Assembly: GCA_914767885.1 (NCBI GenBank)
Contig: CAJZBQ010000036.1
Coordinates: 310,001 to 374,000, forward strand
Source: Blepharisma stoltei
Lineage: Eukaryota; Ciliophora; Heterotrichea; Heterotrichida; Blepharismidae
Direction: 5' to 3'
DNA: 64,000 bases
Below are positions 21,936 to 31,751 of this stretch, one piece after another (position 1 is the stretch's first letter; every line of letters starts with the position of its first letter). A program made the position numbers and the translations under genes. The notes under the pieces were generated by a model, which was given only the letters and a program-made list of their open reading frames with translations, was not told the origin of the DNA and searched no databases.

Positions 21936-22236
21936 TGTATTTTAAACTAATATAATCTATCATTCATTGAATAGCTCAATATAATTTTGATATTGAATAA
22001 TTATTTCCCGGTAGAATTTAAGTCTATAAACCTACGGAAATATTATTATCCTATAATCCAAATTTAGAAAGTATAAATACTCTTCATTTAATTCAATTAA
22101 AACATATTGCTAGTATTAAATAAACTAGCAGCCTATTTTCGCTTAAAATCAGGCTTTACTTGCAAATTATTTAATTCGACTTAATTGAGCATGGATTAAT
22201 ATTTTGCAGCGTCAAAAGAAATTAATTTACACTTCT

Positions 22237-23367
22237 CTATTTAAAATTCACTTGAGAATCGCTCTTTTCTTTTAATTCCATAAAACTGATAAAAGGTGTG
22301 CTTGGCCTTGATTCTATCTGACATATTGAGCTGATTATACTCCTCTTATCGTCATCTTCTTCAATATACTTTCTCATATCAAAATCAGGGGTTTCCAACA
22401 GCTGCTCCAAATCAATTTCTTTTTGTGATCTTGGTGTCGATGACTTTAAAATTTTATTTCTATTTTCAATTTCCGCTTTTGAGTCACTTATTCCATAGGA
22501 ATTTAGCTTGGATTCAAAATATTGAATAATCTGCTTGTTTTCAACAACAAGCAAAATTTCTTCATAGGCAAATGCAAAATCAATCCCAATTGTGTCAATT
22601 AGGTATGCTATGCATTCCAAATAAGGCAAATTCGCTTTTTTTTTGCTGTTTACCGCTGCTATTTGTACAGCATTTTCGTTTCTTTTGTTTCGAGCACAAA
22701 AATTTGCTTTGCACTGTTCATGTAAAAATTTCATCATTGCGTAGTTTCCATTTCTTGCTGAAATTAAAGCACAGTTTTCGCCTGTGAGCTCATCTTGATA
22801 ATCAATGTCAAGCTGAACTGGGCAGTATGGCTGTGTTTTAAAATAATTGTGAACATAGCTGATAACATTGATATGCCCGTTATTGCATGCCACATGAATT
22901 GCAGTATAGGTGCTTTTAACCTTTGCATTATACTGTTCAGCGGTGTTAAAATCAACTGAAACTTCCTCTTGAGCAAGAATTGAGCCTTTTTCAGCTGATA
23001 AATATATCGGAATCACGTCTTCTAGTAGATCTGTATAGCCTTTTGCACAGATTAAATCAAGAGGAGATATACTTTGTCTCGCTAATAATTGCATAGCTTC
23101 TTGAATAGAGGCATCCAAATGGTGAGCTAAATACTTGAAAACTTCTACTTTGCCCAAGTATAGGGCATATGCCAATGCACTAAACTGCATTTTTTTAACA
23201 GCGATCATGGGCTCATCTACGTTAACTGCACTTTTAGTATTATTTTGATCCACCGATTTAAATAAATCTTGGAGTGCTTTTATATTATCATGTTCGATAG
23301 ATTCCCGCAACCTCTGCGAGAATGAACCTCCTGAATTTCTATTTTGGGCACTTTGGCAACAACCCAT
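22237..23367 (-). CDS. Lipid-anchored ankyrin-repeat protein
   Basis: 376 residues, uninterrupted. It starts MGCCQS: Gly2 is a good N-myristoylation site and Cys3/Cys4 are likely palmitoylated, so it should be membrane-attached. Ankyrin repeats follow (FSALAYALYLGKVEVFKYLA, SPLDLICAKGYTDLLEDVI, YTAIHVACNNGHINVISYV, NCALISARNGNYAMMKFLH). The C-terminal ~100 residues are acidic and Ser-rich, probably disordered. A signalling or scaffold role is inferred only. Confidence 0.88.
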   Translation of the reverse strand: MGCCQSAQNRNSGGSFSQRLRESIEHDNIKALQDLFKSVDQNNTKSAVNVDEPMIAVKKMQFSALAYALYLGKVEVFKYLAHHLDASIQEAMQLLARQSISPLDLICAKGYTDLLEDVIPIYLSAEKGSILAQEEVSVDFNTAEQYNAKVKSTYTAIHVACNNGHINVISYVHNYFKTQPYCPVQLDIDYQDELTGENCALISARNGNYAMMKFLHEQCKANFCARNKRNENAVQIAAVNSKKKANLPYLECIAYLIDTIGIDFAFAYEEILLVVENKQIIQYFESKLNSYGISDSKAEIENRNKILKSSTPRSQKEIDLEQLLETPDFDMRKYIEEDDDKRSIISSICQIESRPSTPFISFMELKEKSDSQVNFK

Positions 23368-23543
23368 AATTCAACTACAAAAATAAAGCGAAAAATAAAA
23401 AGGCACCAGATTTACTGCAAAATTCACTGTCTTGGTTTTCCAATAACTTTGCCAAAGCTATTATGATAACTTTATAATTAAGCTAATTAAGTTTACTCAT
23501 AATCTTATAAAGATTTCTGATTAAAAAATAGTAATTTTGGAAT

Positions 23544-24666
23544 ATGAGGAGGATTGTTCTTCATTATTTTGATATGTATGCAAGGGCTGAGACTTCAAGA
23601 ATGATTCTCAATTATGTGGGCGCCCCCTTTTTGGATCTTAGATATGATATGAATACCGAATGGCCTGATGCTAAGAATGATGAAAAGTTTGAAATGGGAA
23701 AATTGCCTTGCTTGGAAATAGATGGGAAAATCTTGATTCAAAGTGGAAGCATAGAAAGGGGTACTTAAAAATCGTGGAGGACCAGCCTGTCGTCTTCATT
23801 TGTAGTCGGATGAGGGTTTGAGGATTTATGGAAGGGAGAACAGCATGGGGCGAGAGTGTCATCCAGGTTTTACTTGGTCTGATTGGGCGATATGCCGGGC
23901 TGACCATATCTAGAGCAAGATTTTATCTCAAGAGACGTAGAGCTTGGAAGTTGAAAGGGATAATCCAGCAAGTCTATGGGTGTTCGTTTGGCCAATTAGG
24001 CAATTTCCCAGCACGATACCAGGAGCTGCGCCCTGGTCTATAAGTTTCATTCTTGCCGATAGCCAGAGCCGAAAATTTTATTTTGGCGTATGGCACGATT
24101 ACCAGCATCTTTATCTCCTAGTAACGCATGCCTTTACGCAGTGGAATCGGACTGGCAAACAAGAGCTGGAGCGAAAAAGACGTGAAAAGCTGATATGGCT
24201 GGTCTGGAGCTAAAAAAATAATAGTTAAGGGAGCATAGAAAGATTTTTATGTAGAGAATTTGGGCTCTACCCAAAGGATAACTATAGCATTTATTTAACG
24301 GAGTCTTTAAGAGACATTAAGGAAGATTTCTTCAATAATAGATTGAAATACCTCATGGTTCTCAAAGATCGTGCAGGGTGGGACAAATGGTCTGAAGAAG
24401 AGTTGCCAAAAATGCTAAAAGCAATAGAAAAGCGATTTATTGCAAATGGAAATAAAAATTTCTTTGTAGGGAGCTCGCCGACATTAGGAGATTTTGCTAT
24501 TTTTTTTATGGTCCATGATTTTATGATTAGAAAAAAAGCTCCAAAAAGAATGTCAGAAATTCTTATTTCCTCTGCCCCAAAATTAATAGATTTTGCAGAG
24601 AATTTTAAGAATACTTCGCCTTTGTTTTTAGATTACATGGAAAATCGAGAAGATTTACCATTTTAA
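23544..24666 (+). CDS. Glutathione S-transferase, sigma/alpha-like, IES-split
   Basis: 212 residues after removal of the insertion, normal for a cytosolic GST. The N-terminal thioredoxin-like domain has the catalytic Tyr (LHYFDMYARAETSRMIL), the cis-Pro (GKLPCLEID) and the QSGSIERFL motif that binds the glutathione gamma-glutamyl group. The all-helical C-terminal domain includes GSSPTLGDFAIF, matching the N-capping box region. The break is inside QSGSIER, the glutathione site. The direct repeat AGCATAGAAAG flanks the insertion and rejoins perfectly. Confidence 0.92.
23752..24237 (+). mobile_element. IES (484 bp) in GST, retroposon-like, 11 bp repeat
   Basis: Flanked by AGCATAGAAAG at both ends (TA included, at 23752 and 24236). 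GC-rich body without meaningful ORFs. The right end is A-rich (GCTAAAAAAATAATAG), directly before the repeat. Excision restores the GST frame. Confidence 0.82.
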
Positions 24667-24683
24667 TTTAGATAATTAATAAA

Positions 24684-26158
24684 ATGAGCATCTCGATCAA
24701 TAAAAGGCTTTCGGTTTGGAAAAGTGATAATTCTTTTAATCAGAACAGTCTATCTAATCTATAGTTAACTACACTGACTGGCACGGGGTACTTTTGGCTC
24801 GAAACTGAGCCAAAAGCACCCGTGCCAGTCAGTGTAGTTCACAATATCGCCTAGGGATTTAAAGCCTCCACAGTTTAAAATCAAAATTAGTACTTATTAT
24901 ACACATCAAAACAAAGCAAGCCCAAATAACGTTACATCATTAAATTTTAGTCCAAAATGAGGACAAGAAGCAGCAAATGGGCTTTGAAAATTAGATTAGA
25001 TTGTTAGATGGTTGCTTAGAGAAGCCCTTTTAACTGATGGCATTCTGTGTGGCGCTAGCCCCTGTCGACACAGCTGAATTAGGGACGAAGCCCCTGGCTT
25101 CTTAGTAGTGTTATTGCCTTATTGGGCTAAAACCCTTCGCTGGGTGCCACCATTTCCAACTAATTCCTTCAACTGCTAGTTATTCAGCCCTGTATATCAC
25201 CCTGGCCGATATCGATCCTCTTTGGAACCCTTGAGCCGGAGCGATTGCTTTATTGACTAGCCTTCCCTTTTTTAAGGTCATCGCTGAAGAAAATCACCCG
25301 CTTCTGTGATTTAAGGCAGACTCCGATAGCAGCTTGGGCAGGTAATTCACTCTGCTCCACTTCGTATGCCCGCTGGCTTGGATACTGCTGGCAAGAAGAA
25401 ATCATGGTAACTGTTCATTGGATCAGTCCAAAATCAGTGGATTTTTGCTTAACTTCGCTTCAGGGCATCAGATATTGATATAGAATTTTCCCGTAGATGG
25501 CACTGTTTGCCCTTGATTGCCCACTTAAAAAATTTTTTTGTTTGACCAAACCATATGGTACTGGTCGAACCAAAAAGTTTTTAAGTGGGCAAATCAGGGG
25601 GCAAACCGCGCCATCTAAGGGAAATTTCTATAGGCCAACTCGTGACTCCAAAACCATGCCCAGATATGCATGGTTACCTCCGCACGAGAGGACGGGCCGA
25701 ACGACATCACCATTTTATGCATATCTAAATGGGCTTTACAAGTTAAGCCAAAGTGGTGATTTTACACCTTATGCACCTTCAAAGCCTTTTAAATTTCCAC
25801 ATTTGCCTATTTCGTTATGCCTAACTACAGTCAATCTAGCCATTCATGCTGTTTCCATTCTCTATTTTCAAATAAAAAAAACAGATACGACTAATCACTA
25901 GGAATGCTTTTACTAGTTGTAATTAGTTTATCAAATAAAATTATAAAGAAGCATAAGAAGAATATGATTCTTAATAGCAATTTATTGGCTAGAGGGGTAA
26001 GTTTGAATATTCTTCCAAATATATCTCCTTACAAAAGAAGAGTTATCAAAAGTGAAGTTCAAGCTTTAAGCACGGATAGCTCTCACAACAAAAGATGAAA
26101 CTCTTGCCTATCATCAATAACTCCTATAAAAAGAGCTATTAAAATACAAACAGAATAA
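24684..26158 (+). CDS. Unknown protein, reconstructed across three IESs
   Basis: About 176 residues. Segments in order: MSISINKRLSVWKSDNSF; LSPRDLKPPQFKIKISTYYT; NGLYKLSQSGDFTPYAPSKP; NLLARGVSLNILPNISPYKR; then KRWNSCLSSITPIKRAI and TAA (TGA is Trp). Three insertions are removed: a hairpin IES (24761-24846), a retroposon-like element (24975-25741) and a CAGTAGGAATGC-family IES (25822-25930). With one extra A deleted from the run near 24720 the total is a multiple of three. Basic and Ser/Pro-rich, no recognised domain. Confidence in the exon chain rests on frame agreement, not homology. Confidence 0.6.
24761..24846. mobile_element. Hairpin IES (84 bp)
   Basis: A nearly perfect inverted repeat of ~33 bp arms: AACTACACTGACTGGCACGG on the left, the complement on the right. 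The loop is GAAACT, and there is about one mismatch. TA dinucleotides lie just outside the arms. Removal joins SNL to SPRDLK in frame. Confidence 0.75.
24975..25741 (-). mobile_element. Retroposon-like element (~752 bp) in an exon
   Basis: Flanked by AAATGGGCTTT (24975-24985 and 25727-25737). Next to the left repeat is an ATTAGATTAGATTGTTAG tail, i.e. (TAATC)n at the 3' end of the minus strand. The part 25340-25720 is homologous to 51.12-51.38 kb (GGCAGGTAATTCA, TCTGCTCCA, GGCAAGAA, ACGAGAGGAC). A ~150 nt palindrome (25480-25632) is an extra insertion relative to that copy. Removal keeps the frame (NGL-YKL). Confidence 0.8.
25480..25632. repeat. Long palindrome, arms ~75 nt
   Basis: ATAGAATTTTCCCGTAGATGG at the left and CCATCTAAGGGAAATTTCTAT at the right. 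The inner arms contain GTTTGCCC...TGCCCACTTAAAAA and their complement, and the centre is ACCATATGGT. TA occurs at the inner step (TAGATGGC...GCCATCTA), so a TA-bounded palindromic unit of ~124 bp may be nested. Confidence 0.75.
25822..25930 (+). mobile_element. IES (107 bp), CAGTAGGAATGC family
   Basis: TA at 25822 and 25929. The right end CACTAGGAATGCTTTTACTAGTTGTAATTAGTTTA matches the importin alpha IES. Removal joins LPISLCL to SNKIIKKH in frame. Confidence 0.65.
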
Positions 26159-26241
26159 TTGAGTTTTTTTAAGGTCTATTACAATTAAATAGTACTTGAT
26201 ATAGCATTAGTCAAATACTTAATTAATATAAATTTCCAATT

Positions 26242-29200
26242 CTAAGTCAATGAGCTACCGCTACCCTTTTGTCTTGAATCCAACAATTCTTTTATTGTTC
26301 TATATGCTGTAGGCTTCATTACTCGTTTTTGACACGATATCAACTCCTAAAAACTTTTTTTTAGCCTATCGTTTTTTTCCATATATTTTCTTGGCCTTTT
26401 TAGTCTATTTTTTTTGTATATATTTTCTTGGCCTTTTTAGCCTATTTTTTTTGACCCATTTTTTTAAACTTTTTTTTTACCTATTTTTTTGCCTAGTTTT
26501 TCATTTTTTTTGGTATCATTTTTCTCTCACCTATTTTTTTTGCTTTTTTTTCCCTTAATTATTTTTGTTCTCTTTTTAGTCCATTTGATTTGGAAATGAG
26601 TTCACATTGACTATTTTGCTGTAATTTTCATTCCATTTTAGTTTATTGTTTTTGACAGAAGTTATATTATAAAATTTTAGTATTAAAAAATAATAGGTTA
26701 AAAAATGTCGCTATAGTTTAAGCGTCATGTGAAGGAGCCTTCATTACTATATATCACTTACAAAAGTTATCCATTCCTGCTGCTTCAGCCTTTTGTCTTG
26801 CATCTTTATCACCGCTTAACCCACATATAAAGGTTCTCGGATAATGAAATTTTGCCTCTATCTCTCTTATTTTTTGTGTTGCTTTGAGTCCATCTAATTT
26901 TGGCATTATTATGTCCATAAATATCACTTTATAAACAAATCCTTGACTAGCATAAGACTCAAACATTTTAATTGCTCCATATCCGTCTCTTGCAAAGTCA
27001 ACGCTTCATTTCATATTTTTAATAAAATTTTCTAATATTTCTCTTTGTTGTTCATCGTCGTCAACCACTAAAACGCTATTAATGCCCACATCGAAACAAA
27101 GACTTTCCTTTCTTCCTTCATGAAAAAGGAATTTTTTAACAGAAAATATGTCTCTATCAATAATTATAGGAAAGTGATTGTTTTTACTGGAAAATTTTAC
27201 TTTTCGGGATCTTACTCCCTCTGTCGGACGAAAAAGTTTGTTTGCTCTCGGATTGGGTTCATTTTTGTATTTAAAAAAATTTATATATAAGTTTTATGGT
27301 AATTTTTTTTTTTCAAAATTAACAAAAATTCCAATTCGTAAAATTAAGAAGTAAAAATTAATTTTTAATTTGTAAAATTTATATTTTAAAATGCAATCTG
27401 TTTATTTAGATAGAATTAGCTAGAGATTTCATTATAATAATCACTTTATATATAAAAAAAAAAAATTTTCGCTCACAGAGGGTGGATTTTTGGGCAAAAA
27501 TAGGGACTTTTCTAATAGTTTTGTTAGCTCACGGAGGGGGGAGTCAAGATTTCTGTCTTTTTAGCTTTTAGCCTGTAATATTTTCTGGATAATGAGCTAG
27601 AATGAATAATATAGTCAGATAGTATTTGACTGCCATTTGATAGAATTTCGCATGAGTTGCACTTACAGTCTATATTTATTGCATTTTCGTTGTCTTCTCA
27701 ATCCTCACTCCCAGAAGAAATTTCTTCATCGCTGCTTAAAGACTGAGTCGGAGTTCTTACTCTCGATATTGAAATCCTTGGCATGAACCTTTCTTCTATT
27801 AAATTAGCTCCAATCTGGTTGATAATTTGGATTTGAAAGACCTCTTTTTTCTTTTTATTTTTAATTGTTTGAATTTGTTCCTTTAAAATAACAGTTTCAT
27901 CCACTGGGTACCTGGAAAGCATGTCATGCTCATATTTTATATTTGGCCTCCATTTTACAGTTAATGGAGTTTCAGTTATAGAGCCGCTTGTGCTTAATCT
28001 CAAGAGCTTTGTAGGAGACTCCCTTTCTATGGTTGTGAAAGGAAGCCTGAACGAGATTATGCATTTTCCAATTTCTGTGTCCGAGATTGTAGTTTCTGTT
28101 ATAGATCCTTTTAAGATATGAAGCATACTTTCAAAAATAGCCATCCCCGAGCCAAATTCTTTGATTGATAAAATAAAATCACTGAATTGCTTCCTCTGTG
28201 AAATGCTTTTTTGAAATAAATAGTTCAGTTCATCATCTGCTATCTTTGAAGACCTAAAAGTGAATTTGTAATTTACTGTAATATCTTTTTGAACAGCTGT
28301 GGCAACTTCAATAAGCAAATATATGTTGCTATGGTCTTCGCTATGAGAAATTATATAGGATAGCATAGTATATACAAGCTGGTTGTGGAAACTTCGGTAT
28401 CCATTTACACAGTTTGGCAAGCCTTGATCTCTGGTGTATGTTAGGCTGATTTCTTTTTCAGATGCTTGTAGGTAGGCGAGTTCTATGGAGTTTTGGATTT
28501 CTATGTTCAAATCAAAATTTGTTCTCTGAGCTGATATTCTGCTTGAAAGATATTGCTGGATTAATAAGTTGTTTTTTAAACTATTATGCAAAGAGTTTAT
28601 TGTAGTTAATGTTCCTCGATTAAGTGAAGTTTTTGACTGATAAATCATTGCTGCAGTAAAAGCCATTCTTTCAAAAGCTGCCTCTAAAGTTTGACGCTCT
28701 CAAAGCCAAACTTCAAAAATGAAGTCCTACTATGATCAAGGTCAAGTTTGTCACAGCCTGTGGACAGAGGAATAACGAAGAGACTAGAGCAATATTTTAG
28801 ATGGCTCTAGCAGAGCCTACCTTGTAGCGGACGTTAAACATTATAGATAATTAATTCCTTCATTTAAGAGGGAGCAAGATTTTTGCTACTCTTAAAAGGG
28901 GGTTTATTTTATATTAAAATTTATATATATTATAATTTTTAAGATTTTTAAAAGCGCAATTTATTAGTATTTGAAAATGAAGCCTAATCTAATTTATAAA
29001 ATTAATGTTAAAGAAATCAGCTGTCTTAAATTAATATAATTAGCTATGGGGATTAATTATTTATAAAGTATTTTAAATAAAAAAATATATTAAAAATTGA
29101 GTTGCTGTGATTTCATAATAATAGAAAGTTTTCGAAATTTTGGTCGTTCTTAATTTGGGAGAGTAAGATAAGACTCTAAGGTTTGACAATTATTTATAAT

Positions 29201-30349
29201 TTGCTGTCGAGAAATTGCATAGCTTGATATATCAACGCATATAATTTTTACACAATTTTCAGACTGTCAACTAATATGCTCTGCAGAAATTAAAAGACCC
29301 AAACTGTGCAGCGGATCTGGCCTCTTAATATCTTGAATGATAAATTCATCTACACAATATTCCCCAGATAATCCAGTCTGGATTAAATTTCTAATATATG
29401 GTTTATCATCGTCACCAAAAAAACTTTCAAAATTATCATCAAATTCTTTTGATTTATTACTATAAATTTCCAATAGCTTCATTGCAGATTTATTATGAAA
29501 AATTATTTTTCCACCAGACTGCTGGGTGTAGGCCCAATGATTGTCTATTTAATAGTGGCATTTCATCCAAAAAACTTGGTCGAAAATTTTAAACAGTGTG
29601 CCATTTAGCCTAAATTTAAACGGTTAAATGTCTCAATATCAAAAATTTTTTGAAAAACTTACCTAGTAAATGTCACACTATCAAAAATACACTGTTATCT
29701 GGCATGGAAACCCAGATTGCAATATAAATATTGGGTGAGGTGATGACTGAAATAATTCAAAATAGCTTCCCTCTGATTTTTTAAATGCGGTATATATACG
29801 TCATAAATCCCTTAATTGTTTTTCTAGGCAAGCAATAAAAATTGTATAAGTAATAGAAGATAAAATAAGGCCTGCAGGGTAGATATTATTTATAATACAA
29901 ATCAGCAAATATTCTGCACCGAAAATAATGCTAGAATAGCTTCATTTCTTTAATAGATATAAATTGAGAACGAATGATGGGAATTGCGCACCTAGACACT
30001 CAGAAATTGATGATTGTCCAATGTATGTCCTTAAAAAATAAAAGCAAAAAAATTCTGTCAAAATCCTTTGAAAATAATTGTTGAATCTAATAAAAGGCAA
30101 AAAAGGAGCGAGTCCAGTAATGAAATAGATATAGGAAATAAAATCCATGTGCCCACACAAAAGCCCAAGACTTAATCCTATAACTGCTCAGCATGATATC
30201 ACATTCATTGAAAATTTTTGCTGCATGCCTATTTCATATAAATACTTGCTTTCTGATGAGAAGTCTTTAAAGGCTAGGTGCCAAGCTTGTGTAAACTTTC
30301 TGCTTTTCAGATATAAATTTTTCTTGCAAAGAAATGATTTGTTTTTCAT
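26242..30349 (-). CDS. Membrane hybrid histidine kinase with receiver domain
   Basis: 897 residues after removal of four IESs and one 15-nt intron (26747-26761). The N-terminal ~230 residues hold several hydrophobic spans (WAVIGLSLGLLCGHMDFISY, FGAEYLLICIINNIYPAGLI). A PAS-like stretch follows (SGGKIIFHNKSAMKLLEIY). Next come a helical region and a weakly conserved ATPase-like domain (DFILSIKEFGSGMAIFESML). No clear phospho-acceptor H-box or N-box is seen, so kinase activity is doubtful. The C-terminal receiver is complete: VLVVDDDEQQRE, phospho-Asp in FMDIIMPKLDG, GLSGD, and Lys in FLMKP. The gene ends at TAG 26242. Total length is exactly divisible by three. Confidence 0.82.
26320..26746 (-). 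mobile_element. IES (425 bp) in the kinase receiver domain
   Basis: On the minus strand AGTAATGAAG occurs at both ends. Cutting TA to TA gives NFLMKPTAYRTIKELLDS and restores the invariant Lys-Pro of the receiver. Without excision the frame runs into the element and stops. The right TA abuts the AG of the 15-nt intron at 26747-26761. The interior is a long pyrimidine tract. Ends resemble the IES at 62964-63398. Confidence 0.88.
27213..27546 (-). mobile_element. MITE-type IES (332 bp) with one TA changed to TG
   Basis: Minus-strand ends are CTTGACTCCCCCCTCCGTGAG and GACAGAGGGAGTAAGATC. Relatives begin TAACTCCCC, but here the first dinucleotide is TG while the other end keeps TA. Joining gives KKTEILRSRKVKFSS in frame. 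The core matches 19.9-20.2 kb. Confidence 0.82.
28685..29178. mobile_element. Composite IES (492 bp) with 14 bp direct repeats
   Basis: CTCTAAAGTTTGAC (28683-28696) and CTCTAAGGTTTGAC (29175-29188) flank a GC-rich piece (to ~28850) and a MITE (~28860-29170). The first shares GGACGTTAAACRTTATA with the HSPA12 IES. The second begins TTCATTTAAGAGGGAG and ends TTTGGGAGAGTAAG. Removal joins NNCQTLE to AAFERMAF in frame. Confidence 0.82.
29546..29697 (-). mobile_element. IES (150 bp) in the PAS-like region
   Basis: TA at 29546 and 29696. Ends form imperfect inverted repeats (ATAGTGTGACATTTAC and its counterpart from ATGCCACTATTAAAT). Removal joins GFPCQI to DNHWAYTQQSGG in frame and removes several stops. 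Confidence 0.75.
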
Positions 30350-30468
30350 TTTTATTGTGGCCAATTTTGTTTTCTGAAATATAGGCTTATATATTTTTAA
30401 GTATATGCAATTATCACAATATGCTAAAAAAAGCAAATTAAACTTACAAATAATTATTAAGACAATGG

Positions 30469-31671
30469 TTAATCAGATGAAACTTTATTTTCCCAACGAT
30501 TTTCTAAGCCTGATATATGTGGCATTGGGGCAATTTGAAAAACTTGTGTTAAATTATATAAAAGGCATTGAATTGCAGTACTGATCTTGGAGTTGTCTAC
30601 TAGTTTTCCAAATGTATGAAGAGGCAGCTCAATTCCATCATTAATAATAGATGAGCATGAACCAAAAAATTTCAGCGGATATCGTAGCTGAATTCGATAG
30701 ATATGAGAAAGTCCACAAATAAGAAGCACGCTATGTCCTAATACAAAGCACATTTCTTCTTCACTTAAAACTTTAAAATTTTCTTCAGGGTTTCTAGCAA
30801 GTCATTCAAACACCAAAGTATTTTTGAAAACTTCATATAGCTCACTTACAAGCTTTATCCTCCTTATTTCAATCATCCATTGTATATTTGAGATCGAAAG
30901 TAAGCTTTTTTGAGCAATTTCCAAATTATTATTGTAATTTATTTTACTTCTTCCTAATAAATCATGCGAAATCGAGTTTTGAGCACTTAAAAACCTATTC
31001 AAGCCAGTAGAATTTTTGGATAAGACCCTTTTTTCAATAGCAGCTTCTTCCAAATCATTCTTAAAATCCTTAAATTCATGGATTTTCTTTATTTTTGGAT
31101 TATGAGTCTTTTTTTGTGAAGCAAATCGTGTCATTCTCTGCTTAATTTCGCTTATTTTTTGGCTCAACTCTGAGATTTGCTTTCTGTGAAATAGAAGTTG
31201 CTGATATTGCTCTTTTAATTCCCCAAATTTTACATCTCGAGGGGTAGCCTCTTGTGTTGCTTGAAGCTTAATATGAATTCCAAAATTTTGTGTAAGTTTT
31301 GCAATTTCTTCAGCATGCCTTTGCGTTGTGTAGACTCCATCATCAGAAAACTCTAAAAAGCATGCAGTGGAATCGAAATTTTCTATTAAATTTATGTCTT
31401 GGACTGCTAAAAACATGTGTTTTGGATCAATTTCGTCTTCATAGAGTTCTTCTCCTTTTGTGTTGCAGATTTTAAGTTTTAATGGGAAAACATTACGTGG
31501 GATGTCAAAGTGTCTCCAAGTAGGATTTGATGATAAAGGATGTTGTAAAATCAGCATAAATCGATTATCTTCATTTTCAAGGTATAGTTTCAAAGAAGAG
31601 GGAAAACTTGGTAGATTTCGAACAGCTATTGCAGTCAGTGTTTTCCAAGAGCAATCGAATTCTATTGACAT
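30469..31671 (-). CDS. UVRAG/ATG14 (Vps38)-family protein
   Basis: 400 residues, uninterrupted, one TGA as Trp (VFEWLARNPEEN). N-terminal C2-like beta-rich part, then a coiled coil (~170-215). The C-terminal block is characteristic of UVRAG/ATG14: LGHSVLLICGLSHIYRIQLR, YPLKFFGSCSSI and LPLHTFGK, then AIQCLLYNLTQVFQI. UVRAG (Vps38) and ATG14 are alternative subunits of the class III PI3-kinase complex with Beclin/Vps30 and Vps34, in endosomal sorting and autophagy. The C2-like N-terminus favours UVRAG over ATG14. Confidence 0.83.
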
Positions 31672-31751
31672 TTTTAGAATCCTTAGCTTTTTTATGTTAC
31701 AAGTTCATTTATTAAAATCACCAAAAATTATTTAAAGCTACAAAAATTTCA

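Noticed and set aside
26160-26740. T-rich tract as a possible centromere, origin or polypyrimidine regulatory region
   Set aside because: It is the interior of the IES at 26320-26746, with a related IES in PUS1.
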